Source: an uncultured Caldimonas sp.
Lineage (GTDB): Bacteria; Pseudomonadota; Gammaproteobacteria; Burkholderiales; Burkholderiaceae
Length of the DNA stretch: 64,000 nt
Assembly: GCF_946480305.1 (NCBI RefSeq)
Contig: NZ_CAMLJQ010000004.1
Coordinates: 124,001 to 188,000, forward strand
Direction: 5' to 3'
Part shown: positions 8,737 through 17,844 of the stretch, piece by piece
How the letters are laid out: every line of letters begins with the position of its first letter
How positions within the stretch are numbered: the first letter of the stretch is position 1
Translations under genes and position numbers: made by a program
The notes under the pieces: model-generated
The model's database searches: none
What the model saw: the letters and a program-made list of their open reading frames with translations, nothing else
What the model was told of the DNA's origin: nothing

Positions 8737-9849
8737 ATGCCCACCCTGTTCGACCCCATCCGCATCGGCGACATCGAGCTCGCCACCCGCCTGGTGATGG
8801 CGCCGCTCACCCGCAACCGCGCCGCCGCCGGCCAGGTGCCCGGCCCGCTGGCCGCCGAGTACTACGCCCAGCGAGGCGACCCCGCCACCGGCGCCGGCCT
8901 CATCGTCACCGAAGCCTCGCAGGTCAGCCCGATGGGCCAGGGCTATCTCGACACGCCCGGCATCCACAACGCCGAGCAGGTGGCCGGCTGGAAGAAGGTG
9001 ACAGACGCCGTGCACGCCCGGGGCGGGCGCATCGTGATCCAGTTGTGGCACGTGGGGCGCATCTCGCACGTATCGCTGCTGCCGGGCGGGCAGGCGCCGG
9101 TGGCACCGTCGGCCATCCCTGCCAACACGAAGACGTTCACGCGCAACGGCTTCGAGCCGGTGTCGACCCCGCGCGCACTGCGGCTGGACGAGATCCCCGG
9201 CATCGTCGACGACTACCGCCGCGCGGCACGACTGGCCCTGGAGGCGGGCTTCGACGGCGTGGAGGTGCACGGCGCCAACGGCTACCTGCTCGACCAGTTC
9301 CTGCGCGACGGCAGCAACCGCCGGGCCGACGACTACGGCGGCCCGATCGAACACCGCGCCCGGCTGTTGCTCGAGGTGATGCACGCCGTGTGCAGCGAAA
9401 TCGGCGCCGGCCGCACGGGGCTGCGCCTGTCGCCGGTCACACCCTCCAACGACGCCAGCGACAGCAACCCGCAACCGCTGTTCAACCACGTCGTGGAGCA
9501 ACTGGCGCCGCTCGGCCTGGCCTACCTGCACGTCGTCGAGGGCCACACCGGCGGCTTGCGCGACCTGAGCGCCGAGGGCCGGCCGTTCGACTACGCCGCG
9601 CTGCGGCAACGCTTCAACGGGCCGTGGATGGCCAACAACGGGTATGACCGGCAGATGGCGCTCGATGCGGTGGCCAGTGGTGCGGCCGATCTGGTCGCGA
9701 TCGGCCGACCGTTCATCAGCAACCCGGACCTCGGCCGCCGCTGGCGCGAGAACGCACCGCTGAACGCACTGGACACCAAGACGCTCTACGGCGGGGGCGC
9801 GCGGGGCTACACCGACTATCCGACGCTGGATGTCGACGTCACAGCCTGA
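8737..9849 (+). CDS. alkene reductase, Old Yellow Enzyme family (NemA-like)
   Basis: A 370-aa FMN-dependent ene-reductase of the TIM-barrel OYE family that uses NAD(P)H to reduce activated C=C bonds or nitro compounds. MAPLTRNRA carries the flavin-contacting Thr25. HGANGYLLDQF carries the substrate-binding pair His178/Asn181 and Tyr183. SNRRADDYGG is the family signature. The C-terminal NNGY...AIGRPFISNPDL segment binds the FMN phosphate. The start at 8737 follows GAGGACATCC; the longer in-frame extension lacks support. It overlaps the convergent GNAT gene by 11 bases at the 3' ends. Probably cytosolic detoxification. Confidence 0.92.
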   Translation: MPTLFDPIRIGDIELATRLVMAPLTRNRAAAGQVPGPLAAEYYAQRGDPATGAGLIVTEASQVSPMGQGYLDTPGIHNAEQVAGWKKVTDAVHARGGRIVIQLWHVGRISHVSLLPGGQAPVAPSAIPANTKTFTRNGFEPVSTPRALRLDEIPGIVDDYRRAARLALEAGFDGVEVHGANGYLLDQFLRDGSNRRADDYGGPIEHRARLLLEVMHAVCSEIGAGRTGLRLSPVTPSNDASDSNPQPLFNHVVEQLAPLGLAYLHVVEGHTGGLRDLSAEGRPFDYAALRQRFNGPWMANNGYDRQMALDAVASGAADLVAIGRPFISNPDLGRRWRENAPLNALDTKTLYGGGARGYTDYPTLDVDVTA

Positions 9850-10501
9850 GACCCATCCAGCGGCCCCACTCGTGGGCTTCGAGCGTCTCGAAGCCCTGCG
9901 TCTCGTAGAAAGCGATCGCCCCGGGGTTCAACGCCGACACGCCCAGGTGCACACCCTGCACCCCCCGCTCGCGAAGGGCTGAGAACAGGCGCTGCATCAG
10001 TTCGCTGCCCAGCCCCCGGCGCTGCCCACGCGGCAAAAGGCCGATGTGCAGGTGCGCCGGATACCGCGGCACAAAAGGCATGTCGGTGGGCACCCCCTGG
10101 TGCAACGCCCGCACCAGGCAGGCGGCCGGGCGCTCGTCGTCGGGATCGGGCAGCGGGTAGCGGCGCCGCAAGGCCGGCCACCAATCGGACTCGGTCCGGC
10201 GCGCAAACGCGGCCGTGTCGGCAGCACCCACGACGTGCCCGACGACGCCCAGCCCGTCTTCGGCCACGAACACCAGGCCGGGCTCGAACGCGATGTACGG
10301 GCCCGCGAAGATCTCGCCCAACAGAGCGCGACAAGAACAGTGTCCGCTCGCATCGCCACCATGCCAGCCGGTGCGCAGGCTGACCTCATAGAGCCCATCG
10401 CGGTCGCCTGGCCGGCAAGGCCGCACCAATGGCGCTCGCGGCCGCCGCGGTGCGCGGCTTGGCTGCGGCGAAGCAACGGATGGGGTGCAGGACGGAACCA
10501 T
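9839..10501 (-). CDS. GNAT family N-acetyltransferase
   Basis: A 220-aa protein whose C-terminal two thirds form a GNAT fold. The acetyl-CoA motif A is LLPRGQRRGLGSELM, followed by VHLGVSALNPGAIAFYETQGF, the usual motif B. The first about 25 residues are Pro/Arg-rich and may be untranslated, since TTG/GTG codons just before VRPCRPGD could also start. The stop overlaps the convergent OYE gene. Substrate unknown. No obvious operon partner; vgrG is divergent upstream. Confidence 0.8.
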   Translation of the reverse strand: MVPSCTPSVASPQPSRAPRRPRAPLVRPCRPGDRDGLYEVSLRTGWHGGDASGHCSCRALLGEIFAGPYIAFEPGLVFVAEDGLGVVGHVVGAADTAAFARRTESDWWPALRRRYPLPDPDDERPAACLVRALHQGVPTDMPFVPRYPAHLHIGLLPRGQRRGLGSELMQRLFSALRERGVQGVHLGVSALNPGAIAFYETQGFETLEAHEWGRWMGLRL

Positions 10502-10675
10502 GAGCGCATTCTTCAAGCGAGGCGCCCAACTTCTGTTAACAAACGTTTTCCATTTTTCTGCGCCAACCCCCAACCAGCGGGGAATACCGCTTCTGCCAGC
10601 CATGGGAAACTCGGCGCCGCACAAGAGAAGGCCGCCGCCCGGTGGCCATACCGAGAACAAGGCTGGGAGGAATCC

Positions 10676-13534
10676 ATGCTCGATCACCGCGCGATGGCGG
10701 CATCCGCGATCCAAGATCTTGCCCGCGCACTGGGCGTGAGCTTCACCGCCGAAACGCGTCTGTACGAACTGCAAGGCAGCGAGTTGTTGGCGGGTTTGCT
10801 GGTCGAATCCTTCAGCGCCCGCGAAGCCCTGAGCGAGCTGTTCGACTACCGCGTCACCGTGCTGTCGACCTCCGCGCACGTGGACCTGGCCGCGCTGCTC
10901 GGCGAACAAGCGAGCCTCGCGATCAGCCTTGCGGATGGCAGCCGCACCACCCGCACCGGCGTCATCGTCGCGGCTTCCGCCCTGCAAAGCGACGGCGGCT
11001 TGGCCCGCTACGAACTCGTCGTGCAACCCTGGTTGAGTGCCCTGGCCCTGACCCAGCGCAGCCAGAGCTTCATCGACAAGACCGTCATCGAGATCGTCGA
11101 ATCCATCTTCCAGCCCTACGCCTCGATCGCCGCGTGGGCCTGGTCCCCCTGCGTCAGCCAGCACCTCGCGTCCGTGGCCGCGCGGCACTACTGCAACCAG
11201 TTCCGCGAGACCGACCTGTCCTTCGTCAGCCGCCTGCTCGCCGAAGAAGGCATCGGCTGGCGCTTCGAAGAAGACGAATCCGCCCCCAAGGGCCACAAGT
11301 TGATCTTCTTCGCCGACAGCCCCGCGCTGCCCGAAGACGCCAGCTCCGCCGCCGGCGGCGGCATCCGCTACCACCGCGCCAGCAGCCAGGAAGACAGCGA
11401 CGCGGTGCAGGCCTTCACGCAGGCCCACCGCCTGCGCCCGGCGGTGGCCACCCTGCAAGCCTGGGACTACGCCGCCAAACGCAGCTACACCGCCAGCGTG
11501 CCCACCCGCGAGTTGAACGGCACCGCCCCGCGGCTGGAACACTACGACCCCGCCGGCAGCCTGGACCACCACGCCGGCACCAGCAGCTTCCAGGCCGGCC
11601 ACTACGCCCGCGTGCTGATGGAATCCCTCGAAGCCTGGCACCAGCGCCACGAAGGCTTGAGCACCGTGCGCACCCTGCGCCCCGGCACCCGCTTCAGCCT
11701 GCGCGAGGCGCCGCTGCCCCAAGGCCAGAGCAGCTTCCTCGCCACCGCGCTCACCAGCGCCGGCATCAACAACCTGCCCAAGGACCTGAACGACGCCATC
11801 GCCCGCCGCCTGGGCCCCGCCGGCTTCACGCACGAGCTGCCCGAAGAAGTGAAGACCCAAGCCCAGGCCAGCGGCTACGGCAACCACTTCACCTGTCTGG
11901 CCGAGTCCCTGCCCTGGCGCCCCAGACTGCAAGACGACACCGGCACCCGCCTGAACCCCAAGCCGCGCGTGCTGGGGCCGCAAAGCGCCCTCGTTGTCGG
12001 CCCCAACGGCGAGACCAGCCCCAGCGGTGCGGAGGAGATCCACACCGACCGCTGGGGCCGCATCCGCGTGCAGTTCCACTGGCAGGCGCATGCCAGCCAT
12101 GCCAACGCCAGCAACCACAGCATCTGGGTGCGCATGGCCCAGCCCTATGCCGGTGCCGGCATGGGCAGCCAGTTCATCCCCCGCATCGGGCAGGAAGTGC
12201 TGGTGCACTTCGAAGACCTGGACATCGACCGGCCGATTGCGATCGGGGCGTTCTACAACGGCCGGGGCGAGGCCGGCATCCCCGCGACGCCCGGCGGCCT
12301 GGCCGCCGAAGCCGACCTCGACGCACTGACCCAATCCACCGACCACCGCACCAGCGCGCAGGGCAACCTGGCCAGTGGCCACAGCCCCGCATGGCACGGC
12401 GCGGCACCGGGGCCGGACCACCAGGCCAACGCCGCAGCACTGAGCGGCTTCAAGACCAAGGAGTTCGGCGGCGACGGCTACAGCCAGCTCGTCTTCGACG
12501 ACACCGATGCCCAACTGCGCGTGCAGGCCAAGACCACGCAATACGAGACGCACCTGAACCTCGGGCACTTGCTGCACCAGGCCGACAACCACCGTGGCAG
12601 CTTCCGCGGGCTGGGGCTGGAACTGCGCACCGACGCGTATGGCGCCGTCCGTGGCGGCAAGGGCGTGCTGCTCAGCACCTACGGCATCCCTGCGGCCACC
12701 CCGGCTGGCGACAACGCGCCCGGCATGGCACTGGCCAAGCAGATGGTCCAACTGGCCCAGACCTTCAGCGATGCGGCGAAGACGCACGAGACGGTGCAGC
12801 TCGCAGGCCACATTGGCAGCCACAAGGCCGGTCAGAGCGCGATCGATGACAAGGCGGCGCCGCTGAAGGCCTTGCACACCGCGCTCAGCGGCACGGTGGC
12901 CGAGCGTGGCTTCGACACTGCACAAGAAGACGCGGCAAACAAGCACACCCAAGCCAGCGACGACAAGCTGCCGCACACGACCGACCCGGTGGTCGCGATC
13001 ACGGCCAAGGCCGGCTTCGGGCTGACTGCGGGGCAGGACATCCACATCGCTGCGGGCGAGACCATCCACACCGCCTCGGGGCAAGACACGCATCACGCGA
13101 TCGGTGGGCAAGCCAGGCTGCACACCGGCCAAGCCATTGGCGTGCTCGCTGGAGCAATAGGCCCAGGTGAAGGCGCTGCAGGCAAGGGCCTCACGATGAT
13201 CGCGGCCCAAGGCAACGTCGACGTGCAGGCGCAGGCCGGGCCGATGCAGGTCGCAGCCAAGGGGCTCATCAACATCAAGAGCAAGGCCTCGCACATCGAC
13301 TGGGCCGCGGCCAAGAAGATCGTGCTCGCGACCGAAGGCGGCGCCAGCATCACGATCGACGCCAGCGGCATCGTCACGCAGTGCCCGGGCAAGATCACCG
13401 TGCATGCCGGCAGGAAGAGTTTTGTGGGGCCGGGCGCTGAGGACTACCCGGTCCCGCCTTTGCCTCGCAGCGTGTTAAAGCTTTGCCTGATGAACTCCGC
13501 CGCCGCTGGCGACAGCGTCACGGCCAAGGTGTGA
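10676..13534 (+). CDS. vgrG: type VI secretion system tip protein VgrG with DUF2345 extension
   Basis: A 952-aa T6SS spike protein. The N-terminal phage gpD/VgrG base spans about residues 20-350 (FDYRVTVLS, FVSRLLAEEGIGWRFEE). The gp5-like OB fold is around 440-530 (IPRIGQEVLVHFEDLD, then AIGAFYNGRGE). A long DUF2345 beta-helical extension (about 640-900) ends in a short unique tail. The ATG at 10676 has GGGAGG upstream; the open frame further upstream is the antisense of the GNAT gene. It heads the adaptor-lipoprotein-effector cassette and presumably carries that effector on its C-terminal tail. GC is high here but falls sharply just after this gene. No T6SS core genes are in the window, so this is an orphan vgrG cluster. 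Confidence 0.95.
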   Translation: MLDHRAMAASAIQDLARALGVSFTAETRLYELQGSELLAGLLVESFSAREALSELFDYRVTVLSTSAHVDLAALLGEQASLAISLADGSRTTRTGVIVAASALQSDGGLARYELVVQPWLSALALTQRSQSFIDKTVIEIVESIFQPYASIAAWAWSPCVSQHLASVAARHYCNQFRETDLSFVSRLLAEEGIGWRFEEDESAPKGHKLIFFADSPALPEDASSAAGGGIRYHRASSQEDSDAVQAFTQAHRLRPAVATLQAWDYAAKRSYTASVPTRELNGTAPRLEHYDPAGSLDHHAGTSSFQAGHYARVLMESLEAWHQRHEGLSTVRTLRPGTRFSLREAPLPQGQSSFLATALTSAGINNLPKDLNDAIARRLGPAGFTHELPEEVKTQAQASGYGNHFTCLAESLPWRPRLQDDTGTRLNPKPRVLGPQSALVVGPNGETSPSGAEEIHTDRWGRIRVQFHWQAHASHANASNHSIWVRMAQPYAGAGMGSQFIPRIGQEVLVHFEDLDIDRPIAIGAFYNGRGEAGIPATPGGLAAEADLDALTQSTDHRTSAQGNLASGHSPAWHGAAPGPDHQANAAALSGFKTKEFGGDGYSQLVFDDTDAQLRVQAKTTQYETHLNLGHLLHQADNHRGSFRGLGLELRTDAYGAVRGGKGVLLSTYGIPAATPAGDNAPGMALAKQMVQLAQTFSDAAKTHETVQLAGHIGSHKAGQSAIDDKAAPLKALHTALSGTVAERGFDTAQEDAANKHTQASDDKLPHTTDPVVAITAKAGFGLTAGQDIHIAAGETIHTASGQDTHHAIGGQARLHTGQAIGVLAGAIGPGEGAAGKGLTMIAAQGNVDVQAQAGPMQVAAKGLINIKSKASHIDWAAAKKIVLATEGGASITIDASGIVTQCPGKITVHAGRKSFVGPGAEDYPVPPLPRSVLKLCLMNSAAAGDSVTAKV

Positions 13535-13541
13535 GGTGGCG

Positions 13542-14471
13542 ATGAGTACAGCCGTGCGCAGCATCGGCGAGCAACCCCGGACCCGCTTCGATTCGCTCGC
13601 ACATCATCTGGTGCTTGGGGCTACCAGCGAATCGAGCTATCTGTTGATTGACCAGAGGCACACCCCGGCACAGTGGTCCCTGATCCGCGACATACCTCTT
13701 CACGCCAAGGTATGCCTATGGGAAGGCTCCAGCATGGCATCCAACGCTGCACTGGCTCCCTTGCTCGTACGGGTCGCGCCCGAACAAGCTCCGGCCGAAC
13801 TGTTGCACCGCTTGCTTGAAGATGAGTCCTGTCCACACTGGAGCTTTGTCCTGCTTCGCAGTCCGCTTGACCTTGAATCTCTCTCGCGACACTTTGTCGC
13901 GTTCAAGGACTACTCGGTGCAGGGAGCCGAATTCGAGTACGTGCTGCATCTTGCGGACAGCCGGGTAGTGCAACGCTTGCCCCTCGCGTTTGAACAGCAC
14001 CGTTGGCAAAGCTTCCTCCGCCCGCTTTCCCTCATCGCCTATCTCGACCGCTTGGGCTCACCGCATCAAATCAAAGGGCCTGCCGAACTGCAGATATTCA
14101 CGCTGCCCGCTCACCAACCGGTCATGCAGCTGGAGCCCTCCGAACACCGCGCGCTGGTCGACTTGGCATACCCCGACAAGCTCACCGCCCAACTGCGTGC
14201 TGGGCATGGCGATGCATTGCAGGAGCATGACTATGCGAGCCTGTACTTTCTTGTCGAAAACCTGCTGCAGGAGGCGAAGCAATTCGGCTTGAAGGATGAA
14301 ACGGATCTGCAGACGTATGTCAAAGCAGGCGTTTTTCTGACGCCCCGTTTCAGCGAGCACCCTGCAGTAGCTAAGCTGCTCTCGGCCGCGGCCTCACCCG
14401 GAAGTTTTGCTTCTGCCTTTCACCAGCTTCCTGTCGGTACGTTGGAAGAAATCGGGGAAGGGAGCGCCTAG
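13542..14471 (+). CDS. DUF4123 T6SS effector adaptor/chaperone
   Basis: A 309-aa cytoplasmic protein of the DUF4123 (Tap/TEC) family, which loads an effector onto its cognate VgrG. The N-terminal SSYLLIDQRHTPAQWSL and HWSFVLLRSPLDLESLSRHF segments fit the family. The C-terminal module (about 225-300) has DETDLQTYVKAG and TPRFSEHPAVA. It begins 7 bases after the vgrG stop, so the two are co-translated, and it precedes the lipoprotein and effector. AT content is clearly higher than in vgrG. The C-terminal module recurs in the next gene. Confidence 0.85.
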   Translation: MSTAVRSIGEQPRTRFDSLAHHLVLGATSESSYLLIDQRHTPAQWSLIRDIPLHAKVCLWEGSSMASNAALAPLLVRVAPEQAPAELLHRLLEDESCPHWSFVLLRSPLDLESLSRHFVAFKDYSVQGAEFEYVLHLADSRVVQRLPLAFEQHRWQSFLRPLSLIAYLDRLGSPHQIKGPAELQIFTLPAHQPVMQLEPSEHRALVDLAYPDKLTAQLRAGHGDALQEHDYASLYFLVENLLQEAKQFGLKDETDLQTYVKAGVFLTPRFSEHPAVAKLLSAAASPGSFASAFHQLPVGTLEEIGEGSA

Positions 14472-14527
14472 CAAACGCCAAGCTGAAGTGCGCTGCAAAG
14501 ACGAAGCCAACTGAAAAGACGGAAAAC

Positions 14528-15310
14528 ATGATCTCATTTAGGTTGAATTCATTTGCAAAAATCGCCGCGGTGCTTGTCGTTGCACTTGCAGCGACTTCGT
14601 GCAGCGATGTCACAGAGCCCACTTACAAAAACACGACATCAATAACACTCAACTACACGCCACTCAATATTGTCAACGTTGTGGTTTCCGATAAGTACGG
14701 AAACAAACTCTTTGGCTCCGACCCAGGCCCTGGCGGCGGTGAGGGCGCATTCAACTGCTGTTACTCGCTGAAGGGTCGCGAAATGCAGATCAGCTGGCAG
14801 ACATACGATCGCGCCACTTATCCAAAAATGGAAGCCAAAACAGCAACCGCTTCGGTAGCGGAAGAAAACAGCAGCTCAAAAAAGAAGTATCTTCATATCC
14901 ACATCTTCCCAGACGATCATGTCGAACTGGTGCACAGCTCCAAAATGCTGGGCGTAAGCAAGATCGATTTTTTCGAAATTGATCGTCAATTGATGATGCT
15001 GCCGGAGTTTCAGAACAAAAACCCGTCTGAATTTATGTTCATTTCCGCCCAAGTAATTGGCGATGCGTGGAAAAAATATAAGTTTACCGAAACAAGCGAT
15101 CTCGTCGAATACGTGTACACCGCCTTGGCAGTTCACCCCAGGTTTGATGAGCATCCGGCAATTGCTCAAAACATTCGGGATTCACAAGGCAAACCGGGAG
15201 CCTTCGCTGCCTCGATGAAAAAGTTAGACGCAGTGACGATGAAAGACCTGAAATCTAATGGGTTGAAATATCGTCGCCCCGCACTGGAATTATCGGATGT
15301 TCGAAAATGA
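14528..15310 (+). CDS. DUF3304-type lipoprotein with DUF4123-like C-terminal module
   Basis: A 260-aa predicted lipoprotein with a hydrophobic signal ending AATSC (Cys25 as lipidation site). Residues about 38-105 match DUF3304 (NYTPLNIVNVVVSDKYGN, glycine run, then FNCCYSLKG), a family found beside T6SS lipase effectors and thought to include immunity proteins. Residues about 160-250 instead resemble the end of the DUF4123 adaptor encoded just upstream (TSDLVEYV, HPRFDEHPAIA, PGAFAAS). The stop overlaps the effector start (ATGA). Base composition is markedly AT-rich. The likely role is immunity in the periplasm; the extra module could bind the effector. The fusion is unusual. Confidence 0.7.
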   Translation: MISFRLNSFAKIAAVLVVALAATSCSDVTEPTYKNTTSITLNYTPLNIVNVVVSDKYGNKLFGSDPGPGGGEGAFNCCYSLKGREMQISWQTYDRATYPKMEAKTATASVAEENSSSKKKYLHIHIFPDDHVELVHSSKMLGVSKIDFFEIDRQLMMLPEFQNKNPSEFMFISAQVIGDAWKKYKFTETSDLVEYVYTALAVHPRFDEHPAIAQNIRDSQGKPGAFAASMKKLDAVTMKDLKSNGLKYRRPALELSDVRK

Positions 15311-17811
15311 GCCCAAATAACTCTGCCCCCGCCAAAACACGCGCCCCGGAAGATGCCTTTGATCGCACGCCTAAGTGGGTAGACGTAAGAACACCGCCCG
15401 AGGGGAAGCTATCGCCAGGAGAATGCGCGACGTGCGGATTGATCATCAAGATCGGTTTCTTCTTTGATGCGTTCGGACGTCACCGCGATCTTGATTCCCC
15501 GGCGGATCGTCAATCCAACGTTGCGAAATTGTGGTTAGCACACAAAGACAACTCCACTCGCGGCCGCCCTCTTCAGCACATATATCTCAAATACTACTAC
15601 TCCGGGCTCGGCACCCCGCTTAACTCGGATGCTGGAAATAACGCAGCTGCAGTTGCCGCGAAGGCAATTGCAACAAAGGCCATTTCCACGATGGGAGAGA
15701 ATATCGCTGAAGCCATCAAGAAAGATAGTGGCGCAAAAGACTTGGCCGCTGCATGGAAAAAGGCGAACGACCCATTCTCAACCGCAAAAGATTTCGCAAA
15801 GGATTGGTTCATCAACGGCAAATCGACGAGCGAGACATGGGGGGAAATAAAGGAGAACGTGAAGAGCACCTCCACGAAGGTGATGAAGGTACTTCGCTTC
15901 GATTGGGACGAGCTGTGGCAGGGAATCAAGGCTGAATCCGTCGACAAGTTCAAGGGCTTCTGGTACGACATTACCAAGCGCCCGCTTCAAGCCGCCAAAG
16001 GGGCTGTTGTCGGTGCCATTTCGTATGTAACGGTCGAAAATGTACCCTTTCTAAGAGACAGCAAGACTGTCTCAGCCCTTACTGGAATGGGCATGGACAC
16101 GCGGCTTGACGCCGCCGAGGCGCAACTGCGCGAAGCGCTCGCAACAATAGGTGTGGCACCAGACAACGTGACAGGCACAAAGACACAGCGAATCGAGGTG
16201 TCAGTGTTCGGCGCCGACAGGGGCTGTGTGTTAGCCCGTGCATTCGTGAATCTCATTAACGAAAAGTTCCGGCTGGTGAAGTCGCCAACCGGCTTGGGCT
16301 ATGCCGGTGTCCCAATCGAGATCAAATTCGTGGGATTGTTCGACGCCGTTTCCTCCCTCATGGAGAAGAATCAACTGGTCAGCATCATTCCACACCTTGC
16401 ATTCGTGAAACAGGACCACTCCGATCGAAAATTAAGCATTCCACCCGGTATTGAATGCGTCCACATGCTGGCCGCGCATGAGCTGCGCTTCTACCAGCGC
16501 GTTGACAGTTTGGAGCTGACGCGCGGTGAGCAATTCGTTTTCCCTGGGAGTAGTGAAGACGTGGTGGGAGGCACTCCGCCGGGGAGATCGGGCCTCAGGA
16601 ACGCTCTTGCCCGAGTCCCCCTGCGGGAAATGCACATGCGAGCAATGGCAGCCGGGGTGCCACTGTATCGAATGGAGCGCCTGAAGCATGAGTCACTCGA
16701 CCTGTTTCAACGATTCTCTTTCGCGCCCTTGTTCTATTCGGGTGGAAAGCCATACCGAGTAGATCAGCTCATTGACGCCTACCGCAAGCACACCAAATCC
16801 CACCGCGCAGAAACCGGGGCAGCACTCAAGCCTATCCTGCTTGCGCATACCAAAACCTTCCTGTGGTGGCTGGGCCGGCGCTACATGGACGGAACCTTCT
16901 GGGACAAGATCGAAGGTGAATTGCGCGAGAAGCGCAAGCCTTACACGGATTTATATGAACAGTCGTTGCGTGACGAGGCGGCTTTTCAAGACCATATCAA
17001 CGCCCACGGGCATATACCGCAAGACGAGCAAGCACGTGAGGAGCGGCGCGCATTGGCGTTGAAGAAGCGCAAGTCCAAGGCGGATTTCGACGCGATCCTG
17101 CGGCAGTTCAATGAAGACTATGCAATGCGGCCCGTGCATGGCATCTGGGGCCGCTTGATCCACGAAGCGGTGGAGATGCGCGACACGCGCGACGAGGCCG
17201 CCCGCCGCAAGCCCTACACGGACGCGCTGCAAGAGCAGGAAGAGGCAGAAGCAGAATTCAAGAAATTCCAGGAAGAAGACTTCAGGCTGGGCCCGGGGCG
17301 GCATACCCCCGAGCGTGACAAGAAGCGCGTGGAGCTTGCGCGCAGGAAGCAAGCGGCCGAGAAGCGCGTGCGAGAACTGCAGCGGTCTTCCCAGTCCAGT
17401 GACTACGCGGCCAGTCGCTTGACCGCCAATGAGGAGTACAAGGAGAAGCTCGAACTGCTGCAGGTGTTCGAGGATGGGGTGCTCGACAGAAACTCACCGC
17501 CGCCAGAAGTGCTGACGCTTTTCGACGAGTTGGTACATGACACGTTGTTGACCAGTTGGCACGATCACATCCTGGCTCACAACCTGTACTTCAGGACACG
17601 TGCGATCGACCACTTTGGCGAAACCGACAAGGCCGCCGAGGAAAAGCAGAAGAAGGACGACGAGTGGCTGCGAAAGCGAATGGAACAACAGGAGAAGTCT
17701 TTGCGCCCACCCTCGATGCCCGGGCAACCGAAGGCTGGCGCCGTCGGCGGTCAGCCACAGTCCGGTGCGTCAGCACCGCTTCCCGAGGCGCCGATAGTTC
17801 GGTTTCCCTGA
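15307..17811 (+). CDS. Tle1-like T6SS effector (DUF2235-type hydrolase), nucleophile replaced
   Basis: An 834-aa protein with a Tle1/DUF2235 phospholipase-like core. IKIGFFFDAFGRHRDL (about 58) is the family's N-terminal strand-loop. VFGADRGCVLARAF (about 300-315) is the nucleophile elbow, VGLFDAVSS supplies the Asp, and HMLAAHELRF the His region. The elbow normally reads GFSRG; here it is GADRG, with Asp304 in place of the catalytic Ser. Residues 540-834 are highly charged, largely helical and probably coiled-coil, ending in a Pro/Gly tail. The start overlaps the lipoprotein stop. It is the presumed cargo of the upstream VgrG/DUF4123 pair, but enzymatic activity is doubtful. Confidence 0.75.
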   Translation: MSPNNSAPAKTRAPEDAFDRTPKWVDVRTPPEGKLSPGECATCGLIIKIGFFFDAFGRHRDLDSPADRQSNVAKLWLAHKDNSTRGRPLQHIYLKYYYSGLGTPLNSDAGNNAAAVAAKAIATKAISTMGENIAEAIKKDSGAKDLAAAWKKANDPFSTAKDFAKDWFINGKSTSETWGEIKENVKSTSTKVMKVLRFDWDELWQGIKAESVDKFKGFWYDITKRPLQAAKGAVVGAISYVTVENVPFLRDSKTVSALTGMGMDTRLDAAEAQLREALATIGVAPDNVTGTKTQRIEVSVFGADRGCVLARAFVNLINEKFRLVKSPTGLGYAGVPIEIKFVGLFDAVSSLMEKNQLVSIIPHLAFVKQDHSDRKLSIPPGIECVHMLAAHELRFYQRVDSLELTRGEQFVFPGSSEDVVGGTPPGRSGLRNALARVPLREMHMRAMAAGVPLYRMERLKHESLDLFQRFSFAPLFYSGGKPYRVDQLIDAYRKHTKSHRAETGAALKPILLAHTKTFLWWLGRRYMDGTFWDKIEGELREKRKPYTDLYEQSLRDEAAFQDHINAHGHIPQDEQAREERRALALKKRKSKADFDAILRQFNEDYAMRPVHGIWGRLIHEAVEMRDTRDEAARRKPYTDALQEQEEAEAEFKKFQEEDFRLGPGRHTPERDKKRVELARRKQAAEKRVRELQRSSQSSDYAASRLTANEEYKEKLELLQVFEDGVLDRNSPPPEVLTLFDELVHDTLLTSWHDHILAHNLYFRTRAIDHFGETDKAAEEKQKKDDEWLRKRMEQQEKSLRPPSMPGQPKAGAVGGQPQSGASAPLPEAPIVRFP

Positions 17812-17844
17812 GGGAGTGCAGCTTTGCTGTCGACTTCACCGGCG

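Noticed and set aside
10642..12849. 735-codon plus-strand frame inside vgrG
   Set aside because: Shifted frame with an Arg/Pro-rich shadow sequence; the vgrG frame explains the region.
9839..13405. A very long minus-strand open frame across vgrG
   Set aside because: Only its left part (to 10501) encodes a real GNAT protein. The rest is the antisense of vgrG, kept open by the GC-rich codon pattern, with no recognisable domain.
10676..13534. Prophage tail spike
   Set aside because: The gpD/gp5-like domains come with a DUF2345 extension, DUF4123 adaptor and Tle1-like effector, and no other phage genes, so it is T6SS VgrG.
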